Below, in pieces: positions 1-7,506 of a stretch of 27,772 nucleotides of DNA. A program made the translations under genes and the position numbers. Position 1 is the first letter of the stretch; each line of letters opens with the position of its first letter. The DNA is from Bacteroidota bacterium (lineage in GTDB: Bacteria > Bacteroidota > Ignavibacteria > Ignavibacteriales > Ignavibacteriaceae), in the NCBI GenBank assembly GCA_023453665.1, contig JAEXTA010000005.1:1-27772 (forward strand). Reading direction: 5' to 3'. The notes beneath the pieces are model-generated. The model was not told the origin of the DNA. It did no database searches and was given only the letters and a program-made list of their open reading frames with translations.

Positions 1-2
1 AC

Positions 3-1931
3 ATTGAACCAAAACAAAAGATTGACAAAGCCTCCGAAGAATTCAAGGAAATGCAGTTTAATCTTCTCAAATTTTCCATTCCCATGTTCGCCGATGATTT
101 TTCAGCCAATGTAGAACTAATTAATGAAAACAAAAAAAATATTGATGAGAATCTTGATTCATTCGGTAAAAGCCAGGCAGATACAACCATAACTGCTTTA
201 TTTGAAGAAATAAAAACAATCTGGGTTAACTATAAAAATGTAGTAGCAGATGCGATACTCAGTGCCGGTATTACACAAAATTTTGAAATGGCAGCAGTTG
301 TATCTATTACAACAGGAAAAGAAATAGGGAATGAGCTCGATAATAAATTTTCTATGATCCACCAGGTTCTGAAAGAAAAGTCAGACAATCTAAACGCAAG
401 TGTAAGTGAAAGTGTCAGCCTGTCGCAAACATATATCATTATAGGTATGATAGTCGGTACAATCGTATTTCTTCTTTCTGTATTTATGATTGCCCCGGCA
501 CTCAGTGTCCCGGTAAATAAAATAAAAGCTACAATCTCAGAATATGCAAAAGGTAATTTTGAAACTGACATAAATATTAATTCTAAGGATGAATTCGGTC
601 AGCTTGCGGAAATGCTTACTGATTTAAGCAAATCTCAAAGATCTAAAATTGATATCGCGATGAAAGTGGCTGATGGAGAACTTCAGACTGTTGAACCGGC
701 TTCTGAGCATGATCATCTTGCTCACGCTCTTAATAAAGAAGTTGAAACCCTGCACTTACTTGTAAATGAACTCGTTGTTCTTACAAAAGCAGCAGTTGAA
801 GGAAAACTTGACGTAAGAGGAAACGTAAATAAATTTGATGGAAGTTATAAAGAAATTATTCAGGGTGTTAACAGCACAATAGATGCTCTTCTGCTTCCCG
901 TAAAAGAAGGAATTGACACTCTATCTTTAATGGCTGACGGCGATCTTACCTCCAGGATAACCAATGAATATAAAGGTGATCATCAAAAACTGAAGAACAG
1001 TATAAATGTTGTTGCTGATTCACTTTGTAAAACATTATCAGAAGTTTCTGAAACCGTACAATCAACAGCAGCATTAGGAAACCAGATTTCATCATCAACC
1101 GAACAAATGGCAGCCGGCGCAAGTCAGCAATCATCGCAGGCTTTTGAAGTTGCATCATCTGTTGAACAGATGACCAAAACAATTCTTGAAACCACAAAGA
1201 ATGCTTCTTCTGCTGCAACAGCTTCTAAAAATGCCGGACAAATTGCTAAAGAAGGCGGTGAAGTTGTTAATGAAACAATAACAGGAATAAACAGGATTGC
1301 AGATGTCGTCAAACACTCTGCAGAAACAGTTCAGCAGCTTGGCAAGAACAGCGATCAGATAGGTGAGATAATTCAGGTGATAGATGACATTGCAGATCAG
1401 ACAAACCTGCTTGCCCTCAACGCAGCTATTGAAGCGGCAAGAGCCGGTGAACAAGGCAGAGGTTTTGCTGTTGTTGCCGACGAAGTACGCAAACTTGCTG
1501 AACGCACAACAAAAGCAACTAAAGAAATTGCATTGATGATCAAACAGATTCAGCATGACACTACAGGCGCAGTTGAATCAATGAATGAAGGTACACTTGA
1601 AGTTGAAAAAGGAAGAACACTTGCCTATAAAGCCGGTGATTCACTCAAACAAATTATTACAGGCGCGGAAAGTGTAGTTGATATGGTTTCCCAGGTTGCA
1701 GCCGCTAGCGAAGAACAGTCAACAACTGCCGAACAGATCAGTAAAAATATTGAAGCAATCAGTACTGTTACCCAGGAAAGCTCACAAGGCGTACAACAAA
1801 TTGCCAGAGCGGCTGAAGATCTTAACAGGTTTACTAATAATCTCGAAAGTCTTGTTTCAAGGTTTAAAATAAACTGCAGCAATACAGGAAATTTATCTGT
1901 AAGAAAAAACGGAAAATTAATAAATGCTTAA
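3..1931 (+). CDS. Methyl-accepting chemotaxis protein (5'-truncated by window edge)
   Basis: Chemoreceptor that would relay a periplasmic stimulus to CheW/CheA. The reading frame is open from base 3 through the ATG at 51, so the true start and first membrane helix lie outside the window. Counting from the ATG at 51: residues 1-126 are the end of a helical periplasmic sensor, 127-149 a transmembrane helix, about 150-200 a HAMP domain, and about 245-330 HAMP-like repeats (GKLDVRG, GDLTSRI). Residues 330-612 form the signalling coiled coil, with the conserved hairpin tip at 440-486 (NAAIEAARAGEQGRGFAVVA). The tail NLSVRKNGKLINA resembles the tails of the two other receptors here. Hemerythrin and cheW genes follow within 40 bases of each other, suggesting one transcript. 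The ligand is unknown. Confidence 0.93.
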   Translation: MEPKQKIDKASEEFKEMQFNLLKFSIPMFADDFSANVELINENKKNIDENLDSFGKSQADTTITALFEEIKTIWVNYKNVVADAILSAGITQNFEMAAVVSITTGKEIGNELDNKFSMIHQVLKEKSDNLNASVSESVSLSQTYIIIGMIVGTIVFLLSVFMIAPALSVPVNKIKATISEYAKGNFETDININSKDEFGQLAEMLTDLSKSQRSKIDIAMKVADGELQTVEPASEHDHLAHALNKEVETLHLLVNELVVLTKAAVEGKLDVRGNVNKFDGSYKEIIQGVNSTIDALLLPVKEGIDTLSLMADGDLTSRITNEYKGDHQKLKNSINVVADSLCKTLSEVSETVQSTAALGNQISSSTEQMAAGASQQSSQAFEVASSVEQMTKTILETTKNASSAATASKNAGQIAKEGGEVVNETITGINRIADVVKHSAETVQQLGKNSDQIGEIIQVIDDIADQTNLLALNAAIEAARAGEQGRGFAVVADEVRKLAERTTKATKEIALMIKQIQHDTTGAVESMNEGTLEVEKGRTLAYKAGDSLKQIITGAESVVDMVSQVAAASEEQSTTAEQISKNIEAISTVTQESSQGVQQIARAAEDLNRFTNNLESLVSRFKINCSNTGNLSVRKNGKLINA

Positions 1932-1967
1932 CAGCTAACTAAAATATTATTCAATTAAGGAAAACAA

Positions 1968-2375
1968 ATGGCTCTTATAACATGGTCGGATAAATACAGT
2001 GTAAACGTGCCGAGTATAGATTCTCAGCATAAAAAATTAGCTGATCTTATTAATCAACTGCATACCGCACTTGCAGAAGGTAAAGCAAAAATGGTCCTTT
2101 CAAATATTCTTAATGAACTTGTCAGTTATACAAAAACACATTTTGCTTATGAAGAAGGTCTGTTACAAAAAGAAAAATATCCGGGTTATGTTGCTCACAA
2201 ACTACAGCATGACGAACTGACAAAGCAGGTTATTTCATATCAGAAAGATTTTCAGTCCGGTAAAACATCAATATCAGTTGAACTTATGAATTTCTTAAAG
2301 GACTGGTTAATTGATCATATAACAGGAACAGATAAAAAATATTCACAGCATTTAATTTCAAAAAATGTCAGGTAG
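1968..2375 (+). CDS. Bacteriohemerythrin
   Basis: Small di-iron, oxygen-binding four-helix protein of 135 aa, the usual length for stand-alone bacterial hemerythrins. All seven expected iron ligands are visible: H21, H58, E62 (HFAYE), H77 and H81 (HKLQH), H117 and D122 (HITGTD). The WSDKYSVNVPSIDSQHKKL opening is typical of the family. A purine-rich AAGGAAAA sequence lies just before the ATG. The gene sits 36 bases after a chemoreceptor and 38 before cheW. By analogy with hemerythrin-linked receptors it may deliver oxygen or buffer oxygen for the sensory complex; that role is inferred from position only. Confidence 0.93.
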   Translation: MALITWSDKYSVNVPSIDSQHKKLADLINQLHTALAEGKAKMVLSNILNELVSYTKTHFAYEEGLLQKEKYPGYVAHKLQHDELTKQVISYQKDFQSGKTSISVELMNFLKDWLIDHITGTDKKYSQHLISKNVR

Positions 2376-2413
2376 AAAATTCTATAAGCATTTGAACATA
2401 TCAGGAGAAACAG

Positions 2414-2890
2414 ATGGAACTAAAAAAAGGTGATAGTCAGGAACTATTGGAACTTGTCAGCTTTAATGTTGGCAATGAAGAATTCGGTGTTGATATAAGT
2501 TATGTGCAGGAAATAATCCGTATGATGCAGATAACAAAAGTACCAAATGCACCTGAATTTGTTGAAGGAGTTATCAACCTTCGGGGAAGAGTTATTGCAG
2601 TGATCAACCTGCGTTATAAACTCGGATTAAGTAAAATTGATTATGATAAAAACACGCGCATAATTGTAGTTGAAGTAAAAGGAAACACTGTCGGTTTTAT
2701 TGTTGATGCGGTAAGCGAAGTATTAAGAATACCTGCCAACATAACCGAAGCGCCTCCGGAAATAGTTTCCGGAATTGATTCTGATTTTATTAAATCAGTC
2801 GGAAAACTTGAAGACAAATTGTTAATACTCATCGATCTTGAAAAAATACTTTCTGTAATAGAAACCGAAGAGCTTGAAGCAGTAGCGTGA
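2414..2890 (+). CDS. cheW: Chemotaxis coupling protein CheW
   Basis: Scaffold that couples chemoreceptor tips to the kinase CheA at the cytoplasmic side of the membrane. The 158-aa protein is one CheW domain of standard length. Typical signatures are FGVDISYVQEI, TKVPNAPEFVEGVINLRGRV and the C-terminal ILIDLEKIL. AGGAG stands 8 bases before the ATG. It is the last gene before a strong terminator. A close paralogue lies at 14217-14714, so the receptor-CheW pair seems duplicated. No CheA is in the window. Confidence 0.95.
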   Translation: MELKKGDSQELLELVSFNVGNEEFGVDISYVQEIIRMMQITKVPNAPEFVEGVINLRGRVIAVINLRYKLGLSKIDYDKNTRIIVVEVKGNTVGFIVDAVSEVLRIPANITEAPPEIVSGIDSDFIKSVGKLEDKLLILIDLEKILSVIETEELEAVA

Positions 2891-2930
2891 GTTAAGGCGA
2901 AGGCTTAGATTAAGGCTAAGAATTATTTTG

Positions 2931-2957
2931 AACCCGTTCTTATGAACGGGTTTTTTG
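2931..2957 (+). terminator. Rho-independent terminator after cheW
   Basis: A 9-bp stem AACCCGTTC / GAACGGGTT (2931-2939 with 2944-2952) has a TTAT loop and leads into a T run (TTTTTT from 2951). It closes the receptor-hemerythrin-CheW unit. Confidence 0.9.
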
Positions 2958-2960
2958 TTA

Positions 2961-2994
2961 CATCTCCATTTTAATCTGTTTGTTTTTGGTTTTA
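2961..2994. repeat. Dispersed direct repeat, copy 1
   Basis: About 34 bases starting CATCTCCA and containing TTTAATCTGTTTGTT recur at 23111-23144 with only a few differences. Both copies stand directly after the end of a rightward gene unit. The copies bracket a 20-kb segment, but the repeat may simply be a dispersed intergenic element. Confidence 0.65.
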
Positions 2995-3025
2995 CCTTTT
3001 AGCTGTGCGACTTTGAAAGCTGTGT

Positions 3026-3730
3026 TTATCTTGCGCTGGTTTTTTTGTGGCTAAACACATTCTTTTTATCCAATAAAAGTAATTGACTTTTTGATGTACT
3101 ACTAGAATTATAATTATATGTAGGCCAATCAGGCGCATATTCTTCTGTTTGATTTCCCCAAACTGTCCAATTTTTCCGCGCCCCCCGAGCAAATAATTCT
3201 AAATAAGGACCAGGACTACAACTTTCAACAATATCATATAGCTCATCAGGTTTTCGAGAATGCTCACGTTTACGTGTAGACATTAGATTTACTTGAGTTC
3301 TTCCCGGCTTAAGTGTTCTGATCTTACCTTTGATTCCAAAGAGAACTAACTCTGTAACATTTCTAAAGTAAAAACCGACACCCCTGCCATCTGGACCGCC
3401 ATCTTTACGAATTTTATACCACACTATGTTTGTTTTATATGTAAATCCCCATTTCTTCATGGTCTCTAAGCCCTCTGCAAGAAGCGCATTTGGAACCCAT
3501 AGATATAAATGACATTGATCATCGGCTACACTGTTTACGGGTATATCCAGAATTTCTTGAATAGAGAGTGTTGGGTATCGGGCTAATCTTTTGTGTTCAG
3601 GGGCAACCTTTCCTGTGCTATTAGTGAATCTCCAAGGTGGATCAGCAAGAATTGTTTTGTATCTACCTTGCACCTCATTAACAAAATCCTGTGCTGCTGT
3701 GCTTTTTAATTTCATTTTAGTCATCCTCAT
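3026..3730 (-). CDS. MT-A70-type adenine-N6 DNA methyltransferase
   Basis: Probable modification enzyme of the adjoining restriction system; MT-A70-type bacterial enzymes methylate adenine at N6 using SAM. The 234-aa protein has the catalytic DPPW at residues 30-33 (ILADPPWRF). It also has the family blocks LYLWVPNALLAEGLE, WGFTYKTNIVWYK and PDELYDIVESCSPGPYLELFAR. The C-terminal 30 residues look unstructured and poorly conserved. The start overlaps the end of the restriction enzyme gene by 14 bases, so translation is probably coupled; internal methionines at residues 3 and 6 are alternative starts. An mRNA-modifying role is unlikely in this setting. Confidence 0.88.
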   Translation of the reverse strand: MRMTKMKLKSTAAQDFVNEVQGRYKTILADPPWRFTNSTGKVAPEHKRLARYPTLSIQEILDIPVNSVADDQCHLYLWVPNALLAEGLETMKKWGFTYKTNIVWYKIRKDGGPDGRGVGFYFRNVTELVLFGIKGKIRTLKPGRTQVNLMSTRKREHSRKPDELYDIVESCSPGPYLELFARGARKNWTVWGNQTEEYAPDWPTYNYNSSSTSKSQLLLLDKKNVFSHKKTSAR

Positions 3731-4307
3731 TATATAAAGACTTTTTTATACCGAACACAAGTATTGGACAACCACCACCACCGCCGCCTTGAATTCTAGG
3801 CAACAATTTTCCTAAGTGAGTAGTTGAAGAACCATATGATGAGCCTCTTCCCAATTCATCAAAAATATCTTGCAATTCATCACATCTGGTAATTATAACA
3901 CCAACACTAATTGCTCTTAAATCAAACAACAATCTAAAATTATTTAGATCACGATCGAAAAATGGATCTTTGTTGTTCCATTCGATTTCTAAAGCGATTC
4001 TATTTTTAAAACAATCCACTTTATGAGTTGGCGATTCCATCGTTTCATCATCGACTGTGACTTTTGTATCAAATGCTTTTTCAACCCAACCTCTCGTCGT
4101 TAGTTGAGAATCTAACCAGTTAGCTACTAGTGATTTTCTTCCACCGCCGACCTCAATCCAACTCTTGTTCAGCTTAAAACCACTAAGAACCTTTACAATA
4201 TCTTTCCATTCTTCAGGGAAATCACCTTTAAGTATTGTGATTGCATGTTTCCATTCATGTATTTCGTAATTATCCTGAATGTATTTGGGAACATCATCAA
4301 TCGACAT
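3717..4307 (-). CDS. BglII/BstYI-family type II restriction endonuclease
   Basis: Likely cleaves unmodified DNA at a GATC-centred site, as known BglII (AGATCT) and BstYI (RGATCY) do; the exact site cannot be read from sequence. The 196-aa protein carries D98, E107 and E109 (VDCF ... ALEIEW). This has the same spacing as the BglII catalytic Asp, Glu and Gln (D-x8-E-x-Q), here with Glu at the last position. The following NNKDPFFDRDLNNFR block is typical of the family. A run of six glycines (174-179) near the C-terminus is unusual. AGAGGAG precedes the ATG. It is translated just before, and overlaps, the MT-A70 methyltransferase, forming a compact R-M pair. Confidence 0.85.
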   Translation of the reverse strand: MSIDDVPKYIQDNYEIHEWKHAITILKGDFPEEWKDIVKVLSGFKLNKSWIEVGGGRKSLVANWLDSQLTTRGWVEKAFDTKVTVDDETMESPTHKVDCFKNRIALEIEWNNKDPFFDRDLNNFRLLFDLRAISVGVIITRCDELQDIFDELGRGSSYGSSTTHLGKLLPRIQGGGGGGCPILVFGIKKSLYNEDD

Positions 4308-4309
4308 AA

Positions 4310-4489
4310 TTAACTCCTCTTAAAATTAGAACTGTAATTTGCAAAATTTAGGATAAAACAATCATCAAAGAAAATGTTGTAATCACGTTTGCTGTTAAAC
4401 GGCGGGTCAGTATAAACAAGGTCAACAGATTCATCAGGAATGTTTTCCCTGAGTACATTAAGGCAGTCGCCGAGATAGAGTGTGTTCAC
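4310..4489 (-). pseudogene. N-terminal remnant of a DPPF-type DNA methyltransferase
   Basis: A 59-codon frame begins at a possible GTG (4489) and reads MNTLYLGDCLNVLR, then VDLVYTDPPFNSKRDYN. That is the opening of site-specific beta-type DNA methyltransferases, including the DPPF catalytic motif. After residue 44 the similarity stops and the frame ends at TAA 4312-4310, next to the ribosome binding site of the BglII-like gene. Complete enzymes of this kind have several hundred residues, so this is a truncated relic. The frame was not long enough to appear among ordinary ORFs. It suggests an earlier R-M gene was replaced or interrupted at this spot. It could still be translated as a short peptide. 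Confidence 0.75.
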
Positions 4490-4508
4490 AGTAATATGTT
4501 TGATTTTT

Positions 4509-5210
4509 TTATTTAATATTTGGATTAATACTAATTACGAGTTCCTCAAATGAACGACATTTAATCATTGTTGCATCTGGATTTTGATTTGTCTCTTCTT
4601 TTTTAGTCAATTCTGAAGCTATCTGGTGGGCACGACCCACAGACATGAAATCACCAACAACGGCTTTAGCCGCAATTATTAAGTTTTTTGAATAAATACC
4701 ACCACTTCCGGTATCGCGTGCATATTCACCAATAGAGCATGCATAAAGATTGACCTGCTGATGAACTGCCTGCATAATTCTCATTTCGTAGGATTCTCTA
4801 ATTTTTGTGCTAACAGCAACAGCCTTTTTTAATATATCGCGACCTTCAGAAAATTGTAATGATGGTGATATTGCTCTGCAACAATCATAAATCGTTATCT
4901 GACGAGGTGCAATATTTTTTAGCTCTGATTCGTATATAGTTTCATTATTCTCATTTAATTCCAATACAACTTCTCTTTCTTGTCCACCATGTCCGCTGAA
5001 CATTATGATTAAAAAATCTAGTGATTCATTTTTTAATGAACTTAATTCATTTTTTAAATCAATCTTTTTAGGATTCATTCTTTCTATAATTTCAGAATCA
5101 AACCAATGTCCACCGACTGCGGAAGTAAAGAAAGACTTATAGTTAACAAAATCTTTTTGAACGCCAGTAAGTCCATGATTATTGCCGATAAGTAATACTT
5201 TCTTTTTCAT
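4509..5210 (-). CDS. Caspase-fold cysteine protease (peptidase C14-like)
   Basis: 233-aa protein with a caspase/metacaspase core. It has a beta-strand opening KKVLLIGNN, the catalytic histidine H74 in FLIIMFSGHGG, and the catalytic cysteine in YDCCR (C110/C111, with C111 matching the metacaspase position). There is no signal peptide, so it should act in the cytoplasm. Such proteases act as regulated effectors in several bacterial conflict systems. It starts 15 bases after a small membrane-anchored protein, and the two probably form a functional pair. No sensor domain is fused to it. The target protein and trigger are unknown. The fold is a confident call; a defence role is inferred from the neighbouring R-M and HNH genes. 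Confidence 0.85.
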   Translation of the reverse strand: MKKKVLLIGNNHGLTGVQKDFVNYKSFFTSAVGGHWFDSEIIERMNPKKIDLKNELSSLKNESLDFLIIMFSGHGGQEREVVLELNENNETIYESELKNIAPRQITIYDCCRAISPSLQFSEGRDILKKAVAVSTKIRESYEMRIMQAVHQQVNLYACSIGEYARDTGSGGIYSKNLIIAAKAVVGDFMSVGRAHQIASELTKKEETNQNPDATMIKCRSFEELVISINPNIK

Positions 5211-5225
5211 GTTAATATGCCCTCT

Positions 5226-5657
5226 CTATTTAAGATAATCGTTAATTAAGGATTTAAATTTTGTGTCATAACTGTCTATGTTTTCATAAGACGAGATTGG
5301 GTTTAGCCAGTAATCCTTATGAATTCTAACCCAGTCTTTAATAGCAATTTCATCTTCAATTTTTCTTCTATTAAAACTATAATGTGAAGCAAGACGTTCT
5401 AAGTAGTTGAACAAAAGAGTACAATATATATCATATCTTAAGTACTCTTCTTCATTAGAATCTTTTTTAATGTTCCAAGTTAATGTAAATATTGTGCTTT
5501 CAAGATACGGATATTGCACAGCTATTTTAAGGATAGAGTCAAGTTGATCGTCTAGTTGTCTCTTTTTACTTTGTTTGTTATTTACGTGATTAACCAAAGC
5601 AGATGTTAGTGCTGATATGATTGCGGCTAAAATCGCTGATGAAACAGAAAATTCCAT
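5226..5657 (-). CDS. Membrane-anchored protein of unknown function, partner of caspase-like protease
   Basis: I do not recognise this 143-aa family. It has one N-terminal transmembrane helix (about residues 8-25, AILAAIISALTSALVNHV). A basic stretch KQSKKRQ follows, which favours a cytoplasmic C-terminal domain. That domain is helical and rich in aromatic residues (YPYLESTIF, LLFNYLERLASHYSF, DYWLNPISSYENIDSYD). The ATG is preceded by GGGAGGAAGAG, a strong Shine-Dalgarno region. It is transcribed just before the caspase-like gene with only 15 bases between, so it may anchor, sense for, or restrain the protease. Confidence 0.8.
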   Translation of the reverse strand: MEFSVSSAILAAIISALTSALVNHVNNKQSKKRQLDDQLDSILKIAVQYPYLESTIFTLTWNIKKDSNEEEYLRYDIYCTLLFNYLERLASHYSFNRRKIEDEIAIKDWVRIHKDYWLNPISSYENIDSYDTKFKSLINDYLK

Positions 5658-5720
5658 ATACTCTTCCTCCCGTTTTATTTTTTATTAAATATTTTAAATA
5701 GTAACTATCTTAAAAATATT

Positions 5721-6431
5721 TCATGAATCAACAAAGTGTAACCTCTTTTGTATTTCTATCTCAATTTTTTCTAATACTTTTTCCCCATCAAATCTTAGTT
5801 TCCTAAAAGCATCAGATCTTTCTTTCCAACTCTCTTTTTCTGGCATAGTTTCCATAATGGATTCGGTTTCTAATAATCTAATTTCGATATCTGAAAATAG
5901 ATCAAATAAATCTTTGCTTAAAAATATTTTATTGCACGTTAGATATATTCGAAATTCATTTAGGGTTTTTCTTGCATTTGACAACCTAATCCAGTATGAT
6001 TTTTCTTGATAGTATTTAAGCTTATCATCTGATTCTAATATTTCTTCTTTTTGAAAATCCAATAACTCACATCTTTCAAGAAAAGAGTCTAATTCATTTT
6101 TTGAATACCGATTTAAGTCTGGATGACTTTGGAATGGTGATGATAATGAAACGAACAATCCAAATGCATCTTGAAGCTTGTGCCAGAGAGTTGGAAGTAT
6201 TTCAAATTCTTTTTCATGTACCTTGCTCACTTTGTTAAAGAGTTTGTTAATTTCAAATCGATACTTTTCATATTCTTGATTCTGAAATCGTTTAAACTCC
6301 TCAATTCTTTTTGAAAATTTTTCGTCTAACCATTTTTTTCCAAAATATCTTAGAACGCCATAAAAAATTATAGATATACCCCCGCCATATGCAATTATTT
6401 TCCCAAGCAGTAATAAAACATCATTTTCCAT
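5721..6431 (-). CDS. Membrane-anchored coiled-coil protein of unknown function
   Basis: A 236-aa protein with an N-terminal transmembrane helix (about 7-28, LLLGKIIAYGGGISIIFYGVLRYFG), then a long charged helical region (about 34-75, KRIEEFKRFQNQEYEKYRF) that looks like a coiled coil. The cytoplasmic domain is alpha-helical throughout. Similar uncharacterised proteins are common on mobile and defence islands, but I cannot assign a function. It starts 11 bases after the HNH gene and ends 63 bases before the next membrane protein, so the genes probably share one leftward transcript. Confidence 0.8.
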   Translation of the reverse strand: MENDVLLLLGKIIAYGGGISIIFYGVLRYFGKKWLDEKFSKRIEEFKRFQNQEYEKYRFEINKLFNKVSKVHEKEFEILPTLWHKLQDAFGLFVSLSSPFQSHPDLNRYSKNELDSFLERCELLDFQKEEILESDDKLKYYQEKSYWIRLSNARKTLNEFRIYLTCNKIFLSKDLFDLFSDIEIRLLETESIMETMPEKESWKERSDAFRKLRFDGEKVLEKIEIEIQKRLHFVDS

Positions 6432-6442
6432 TTCAGAATTTC

Positions 6443-6841
6443 TTAAATGTTATTAAAACGGTTTCTATCGTATTCATTCTTATGTTTTTTAATGGCGTAT
6501 CCTAAAATCAAAAGTCCAATTATAGCCCAACCTTTAGCATTAGATTCTTCCATTTCTTTTCTTTTCTCTCTTGAAAGAGGCGCGCAAGTATGACCGTACT
6601 TTGCTCTTGCTGTTCTAGTAGATTTATTATTCTTTGATCGGTTACAACTTATACACGCCGCATATAAATTATTTAGTCGGTTAGTTCCACCCATTGATTT
6701 AGGATTTGAATGTTCGACTTCCCATGCACCCTTTAAGTACTGTAATCCATAATTAGTGAATGAAAGTTTCTTTCGACAGATATGACAGTAACCTGTTGTT
6801 CTATCATAAATTTTTCTTAATTCTAATTTTGTAAAAGCCAT
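6443..6841 (-). CDS. HNH endonuclease with C-terminal membrane helix
   Basis: 132-aa nuclease of the HNH type. It has zinc-binding pairs C19/C22 (CHIC) and C63/C66 (CISC), with the catalytic core EVEHSNPKSMGGTNRLNNLY (H44 the first His) and the closing CNRSKNN. Residues about 104-118 (GWAIIGLLILGYAIK) form a hydrophobic segment that would anchor the protein in the membrane, which is rare for HNH enzymes. It is the first gene of the leftward island; the ATG is preceded by GGAG. It may cleave DNA entering the cell or be one subunit of a membrane-bound complex with the two proteins downstream. The nuclease call is firm, the role is not known. Confidence 0.85.
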   Translation of the reverse strand: MAFTKLELRKIYDRTTGYCHICRKKLSFTNYGLQYLKGAWEVEHSNPKSMGGTNRLNNLYAACISCNRSKNNKSTRTARAKYGHTCAPLSREKRKEMEESNAKGWAIIGLLILGYAIKKHKNEYDRNRFNNI

Positions 6842-7040
6842 ATAAAACTCCGACTAATAGTTTATTAATAGCTACTTAAATTGTTGTGAGAAAATATTTG
6901 GAAACGTTCATATAATCGCCCTTCCAACTTTCCACAAAAATATGCTTAATTAAGCCAAAAAGAAATCGGAATTATTTTTTTCTATCAAAACTATAATAAA
7001 GTAAATTTTACCCCCTCACTGTCACCCTGTCACACACCCA
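6842..7040. other. Intergenic spacer between the leftward island and array 1
   Basis: About 200 AT-rich bases separate the leftward HNH gene from the repeat array. The promoter of the leftward island should lie here, but I cannot point to convincing boxes. Near its right end the motif CTGTCAC occurs at 7017-7023 and 7027-7033, and again at 7041-7047 at the start of array 1. No gene is seen. Confidence 0.5.
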
Positions 7041-7270
7041 CTGTCACTGTTGCGCATTATAAGTTGACTTTCGCTTACTACAACTTTACTCGAGCTTACT
7101 ATAACTTTACTTTCGCTAATTATAACTTGACTGGAGCTTAATATAAGTTGACTTTAGCTCATTATAACTTTACTCACGCTTACTATAACTTAACTCTTGC
7201 TTAGTATAAGTTGACCGGAGCTAATTATAACTTCACTTTCGTTAATTATAACTTTACTCTTGCTTAGTAT
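7041..7270 (+). repeat. Array 1, head motif and forward arm of 21-bp repeats
   Basis: A 20-base head (7041-7060, CTGTCA, two bases, GTTGCGCATTAT) is followed by ten uninterrupted units of exactly 21 bp (7061-7270). Each unit follows AACTTTACT, then a variable triplet, then GCTTAYTAT. The triplets in order are TTC, CGA, TTC, GGA, TTA, CAC, CTT, GGA, TTC, CTT. Stop codons in several units exclude coding use in the 7-codon frame. The head itself can be aligned to one more unit. The same head and period recur in array 2 with a different unit sequence. Confidence 0.95.
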
Positions 7271-7272
7271 CA

Positions 7273-7285
7273 GTTGTGATAAAGC
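7273..7285. other. Array 1 centre motif GTTGTGATAAAGC
   Basis: These 13 bases mark the switch from forward to reverse repeat orientation. They are identical at the matching point of array 2 (26558-26570), although the surrounding repeats differ in sequence. This makes them a likely functional core, such as a protein site or a loop. Confidence 0.8.
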
Positions 7286-7465
7286 TAAAGTGAACTTATA
7301 TCTTGCATAATTCAAGTCATATTTAGCATAATTCATTCTGTAGTAAGCGTGTTTCATTTCATAAAAAGCTCCGGCAGAGTTATAATTAGCCTGAGTTAAC
7401 CTGTATTTAGTCTGAGTAAACTTATATAAAGCATCTTTTAATTTGCATAAAGCAATAGTTGTTAG
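7277..7465 (-). repeat. Array 1, reverse arm of 21-bp repeats
   Basis: Nine units of 21 bp run in the opposite orientation to the forward arm. Starts are at 7277, 7298, 7319, 7340, 7361, 7382, 7403, 7424 and 7445. Each keeps the reverse-complement pattern AT-rich 7 bases, GC, variable triplet, AGT/ATT and an AAS-TT-like end; the GC (GT in one unit) is at the same position in every unit. They are more diverged than the forward units. The two arms together make an imperfect inverted repeat of about 400 bp. Confidence 0.85.
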
Positions 7466-7506
7466 TTATTGACTAATTGAGGGTTTTTTATTAGGTTGCG
7501 GTCGGC

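Noticed and set aside
7061..7270. Coding repeat protein (21 bp equals 7 codons)
   Set aside because: In the natural frame some units contain TAA or TAG, and the reverse strand is also interrupted by stops.
7041..7465. CRISPR array
   Set aside because: Units are 21 bp and directly adjacent, without unique spacers; orientation flips in the middle; no cas gene nearby.
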